NCBI RefSeq assembly: GCF_022758885.1
Contig: NZ_JALEBH010000002.1
Location: 248,001-312,000 of the forward strand
Source of the DNA: Sphingobium sp. BYY-5
Lineage (GTDB): Bacteria > Pseudomonadota > Alphaproteobacteria > Sphingomonadales > Sphingomonadaceae
Length of the DNA: 64,000 bases
Direction: 5' to 3'
The notes beneath the pieces were generated by a model. It saw only the letters and a program-made list of their open reading frames with translations. It was not told where the DNA came from and searched no databases. Position numbers and translations under genes: made by a program. Positions 61,242 through 64,000 of this stretch are shown here, in pieces (position 1 is the stretch's first letter; the number at the start of each line of letters is the position of its first letter).

Positions 61242-62551
61242 ACGACGCTCCTTCCATCCTGCTGATCGACGACGACGATGCATTGCGCACGGCGCTCGCC
61301 CAATCCTTCGAACTGGCCGACCTGCCGGTGCAATGCTTTGCCGACGCGGGGGCGGCGCTGGCCCGGCTGGACGCTGGTTTCGACGGCGCCATCATCTCCG
61401 ACATCCGTATGCCGCGCATCGACGGGCTGGAACTGTTCCGCCGCATCGCCGCCATCGACCATCAGATCCCCGTCATCCTGATGACCGGCCATGGCGACGT
61501 GTCCATGGCGGTGTCGGCGCTCAAGCAAGGTGTGTTCGATTTCATCGCCAAGCCTTTCGCCACCGATCACCTGATCGCGGCTGCACGGAGGGCGCTGGAG
61601 ATGCGGCAATTGGTGCTCGACAATCGCCGCCTGCGCGCCGCGGCGGACGAGAGTGCGGCGGGCGAACCGCTGATCGGCGAAAGCCCCGCCATGGTGCGCC
61701 TGCGCGAGAATATGCGCCAGATCGCGGATGCCGATGTCGACGTGCTGATCGAGGGCGAAACCGGAACGGGCAAGGAACTGGTGGCGACGCTGCTGCATCG
61801 CTGGAGCCGGCGACGGGGCCGTCCCTTCGTTGCGATCAACTGCGCAGCGCTCCCCGACACCATCGCCGAAGCGGACCTGTTCGGGCAGGAGGGGCGAGCG
61901 CAACTCACGCAGTCCGGCCGTATCGCCCGCGCCCATCGCGGCACCCTGTTCCTTGACGAGATCGAAAGCAGCCCCGCGCGGCTCCAAGGCTCATTGTTGC
62001 GCGTGCTGGAGGAACGGGAAATCCACCCCGTTGGTGCGGACCAGCCGCAGCCGCTCGACACGCGCGTGATCGCCGCGACCAAGCCCGGCATCGAGACGAG
62101 CGTTGCGGAGGGGCGTTTCCGTGCCGACCTGCTCTACCGGCTCGACATGGTGCGGCTGCGCATCCCGCCGCTGCGTGACAGGCGGGAAGATGTGCCGTTG
62201 CTGTTCGGTTATCTGCTACATCAGGCGGCGGAACAGATGGGGCGTGAAGCTCCACAGGTCGGCGCCGAGGTGCGCGCCAGGCTGACCGAGCATGACTGGC
62301 CCGGCAATGTGCGCGAGCTCGCCAACTATGCCAAACGCATCCTGCTGGGTATGCAAACGGACGGAAGAGAGACAGAGCAGCATATGCCGTTAAGCCAGCG
62401 TATCGAACGCTATGAAGCCGCCGTCATCCGCAAGGTGCTGGAACGGGTTCATGGCGATGCACGATCGGCGATGGCCGAACTGCATCTGCCCAGGAAAACC
62501 TTCTACGACAAACTCAACCGTCACGGGATCGAGATTGGGGATTATCGGTAA
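61238..62551 (+). CDS. dctD: NtrC-family response regulator DctD lacking the GAFTGA loop
   Basis: A 437-residue regulator: receiver domain with phospho-acceptor D55 (IISDIRMP), AAA+ ATPase with Walker A GETGTGKE (residues 173-180) and Walker B GTLFLDEIES, and a C-terminal Fis-type HTH (LHLPRKTFYDKLNRHGIE). Between FGQE (216-218) and the Walker B region it reads GRAQLTQSGRIARAHRG, so the GAFTGA motif needed to contact sigma-54 is absent and the loop is shorter. It may activate a sigma-70 promoter or repress instead. The partner is DctB; targets are dctA and its own region. Confidence 0.9.
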   Translation: MNDAPSILLIDDDDALRTALAQSFELADLPVQCFADAGAALARLDAGFDGAIISDIRMPRIDGLELFRRIAAIDHQIPVILMTGHGDVSMAVSALKQGVFDFIAKPFATDHLIAAARRALEMRQLVLDNRRLRAAADESAAGEPLIGESPAMVRLRENMRQIADADVDVLIEGETGTGKELVATLLHRWSRRRGRPFVAINCAALPDTIAEADLFGQEGRAQLTQSGRIARAHRGTLFLDEIESSPARLQGSLLRVLEEREIHPVGADQPQPLDTRVIAATKPGIETSVAEGRFRADLLYRLDMVRLRIPPLRDRREDVPLLFGYLLHQAAEQMGREAPQVGAEVRARLTEHDWPGNVRELANYAKRILLGMQTDGRETEQHMPLSQRIERYEAAVIRKVLERVHGDARSAMAELHLPRKTFYDKLNRHGIEIGDYR

Positions 62552-62576
62552 ATCGGATTGAGGGAGCGCTAGATGT

Positions 62577-63470
62577 TCAACCTCGATAACGGAGCGCCTC
62601 GACCAGCAGGGTGAATGCCGCGGATTGTTGCCGGCGGCTGGGATAATAGAGATGATAGCCTGGAAAAGGAGGACACCATTCTTCCAGCACCCGAATGAGC
62701 GTGCCGTCCGCAATCTGCTCCAGAACATGGTCCTCAAGCGTGCAGGCCAGGCCAAATCCGTCCATGGCGGCCTTTATGACCATCTGCGCGTCGTTGAAGA
62801 TAATCTGTCCATCGACCCGTACACGAATTTCCCGCCCGTTCTTCTCCATCTCCCAGGCATAGAGGCCGCCTGCCGACAGCAGCCGCAGGTTGACGCACGA
62901 ATGATCGGCCAGATCCTGCGGCGTCAGCGGCTTGGGATGGTTTTCGAAATAGGCGGGTGATCCCACAACCGCCATGCGCTGTTCCGGGCCGATCCGGACA
63001 GCGATCATGTCCTTCGCCAATTGCTCGCCCAACCGGATGCCTGCGTCGAGGCGTTCGGCCACGATATCCGTCAGGCTACTGTCGATGCTGACTTCGACCT
63101 TGATCTCCGGATAGTCCCGCAGCAACGGTTTTAGCGCCGGCCACAGGATCGTTTCGGCTGCACGCCGGGACGATGTGATCCGGATCGTCCCCGATGGCTT
63201 GTCCCCCAATTCGACGATCGCGGCCAGTTGCCGGTCGATGTCGTCCAGCGCCGGCCGCAGCGTATCGACCAGTTTCTGGCCTGCCTCCGTCACGGATACC
63301 CGGCGTGTGGTGCGGGTCAGCAAACGCACGCCTAGATGAGTTTCCAGACGACGAATAGTGTGGCTAAGGGCGGATTGAGAAACATTGAGCTTGGCAGCCG
63401 CGCGTGTGAAGCTCTGCTCGTCCGCCACGGACAGGAAAGCGTTCAGGTCGATCAATCGGTCCCGTCGCAT
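62577..63470 (-). CDS. LysR-family regulator (CrgA-like)
   Basis: A 297-residue LysR regulator: HTH IDLNAFLSVADEQSFTRAAA, then LNVSQSALSHTIRRLE, and an effector domain with IRITSSRRAAETILWPALKP and SSLTDIVAERLDAGIRLGEQL. It is of the CrgA type usually found divergent from aldo/keto reductase or quinone-reductase genes. Here it is divergent from one. The start at 63470 has GGAGA upstream. Confidence 0.87.
   Translation of the reverse strand: MRRDRLIDLNAFLSVADEQSFTRAAAKLNVSQSALSHTIRRLETHLGVRLLTRTTRRVSVTEAGQKLVDTLRPALDDIDRQLAAIVELGDKPSGTIRITSSRRAAETILWPALKPLLRDYPEIKVEVSIDSSLTDIVAERLDAGIRLGEQLAKDMIAVRIGPEQRMAVVGSPAYFENHPKPLTPQDLADHSCVNLRLLSAGGLYAWEMEKNGREIRVRVDGQIIFNDAQMVIKAAMDGFGLACTLEDHVLEQIADGTLIRVLEEWCPPFPGYHLYYPSRRQQSAAFTLLVEALRYRG

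Positions 63471-64000
<530 letters not shown>

Overview
The window looks like chromosomal DNA from a sphingomonad (Sphingobium/Novosphingobium/Sphingomonas type alphaproteobacterium). The reasons are the high GC, the dense packing with ATGA start/stop overlaps, four large TonB-dependent receptors (TBDRs), several Tat-type signal peptides on glycosidases and esterases, and gene sets typical of oligotrophic, plant-polymer-degrading sphingomonads. I see no rRNA, tRNA, IS element, phage gene or CRISPR array.

Region A (1-15060) is a fucose and plant-oligosaccharide locus. On the minus strand a TBDR, the fucose symporter FucP, an aldo/keto reductase fused in frame to a UxaA-type SAF domain, and the UxaA catalytic subunit form one operon. 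Divergently, an IclR regulator heads a plus-strand run of an alpha/beta-hydrolase esterase, two SGNH esterases, a GH29 alpha-L-fucosidase, a GH31 enzyme and a GH1 enzyme. Together these could import a fucosylated, acetylated oligosaccharide (fucosylated xyloglucan side chains fit best), trim it in the periplasm, import L-fucose and oxidise it by a non-phosphorylative route. A LysR gene closes the region; its 3' end forms a 20-bp perfect hairpin.

Region B (16000-22080) is a three-gene RND efflux operon (permease, adaptor, lipoprotein outer-membrane factor) preceded by a striking 88-nt imperfect hairpin.

Region C (22106-31760) holds a TBDR divergent from a GudP-like aldarate transporter and an unrecognised Tat-exported 607-aa protein, plus a minus-strand unit of KdgD (5-dehydro-4-deoxyglucarate dehydratase), a LysR regulator and a type-B carboxylesterase. 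It suggests uptake and breakdown of sugar acids.

Region D (31942-51488) is an organosulfur-scavenging island. It contains ssuC-ssuB, a thiol dioxygenase, a multi-rhodanese protein, ssuD, ssuA, a TBDR, a second binding protein, a class II aldolase, a DszA/NtaA-type monooxygenase and a peroxiredoxin-like protein. Across a LysR gene follow a 49-aa small ORF, a third binding protein, a DszC/SfnB-like flavoprotein, a 2-hydroxyacid dehydrogenase, a FAD/NAD(P) oxidoreductase and a second DszA/NtaA-like monooxygenase. Three periplasmic binding proteins share one visible SsuBC transporter.

Region E (51489-56396) is iron related: a PepSY-flavodoxin-reductase fusion and a siderophore TBDR behind a 19-bp Fur-box-like palindrome. 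Region F (56403-62551) is C4-dicarboxylate uptake: an alginate-export-type porin and DctA, with a divergent DctB/DctD two-component system whose DctD has lost the GAFTGA sigma-54 loop. The window ends with a LysR/aldo-keto reductase divergent pair, the reductase being cut by the right edge.

Functional names come from recognised family motifs read in the translated sequence; no database search was run.
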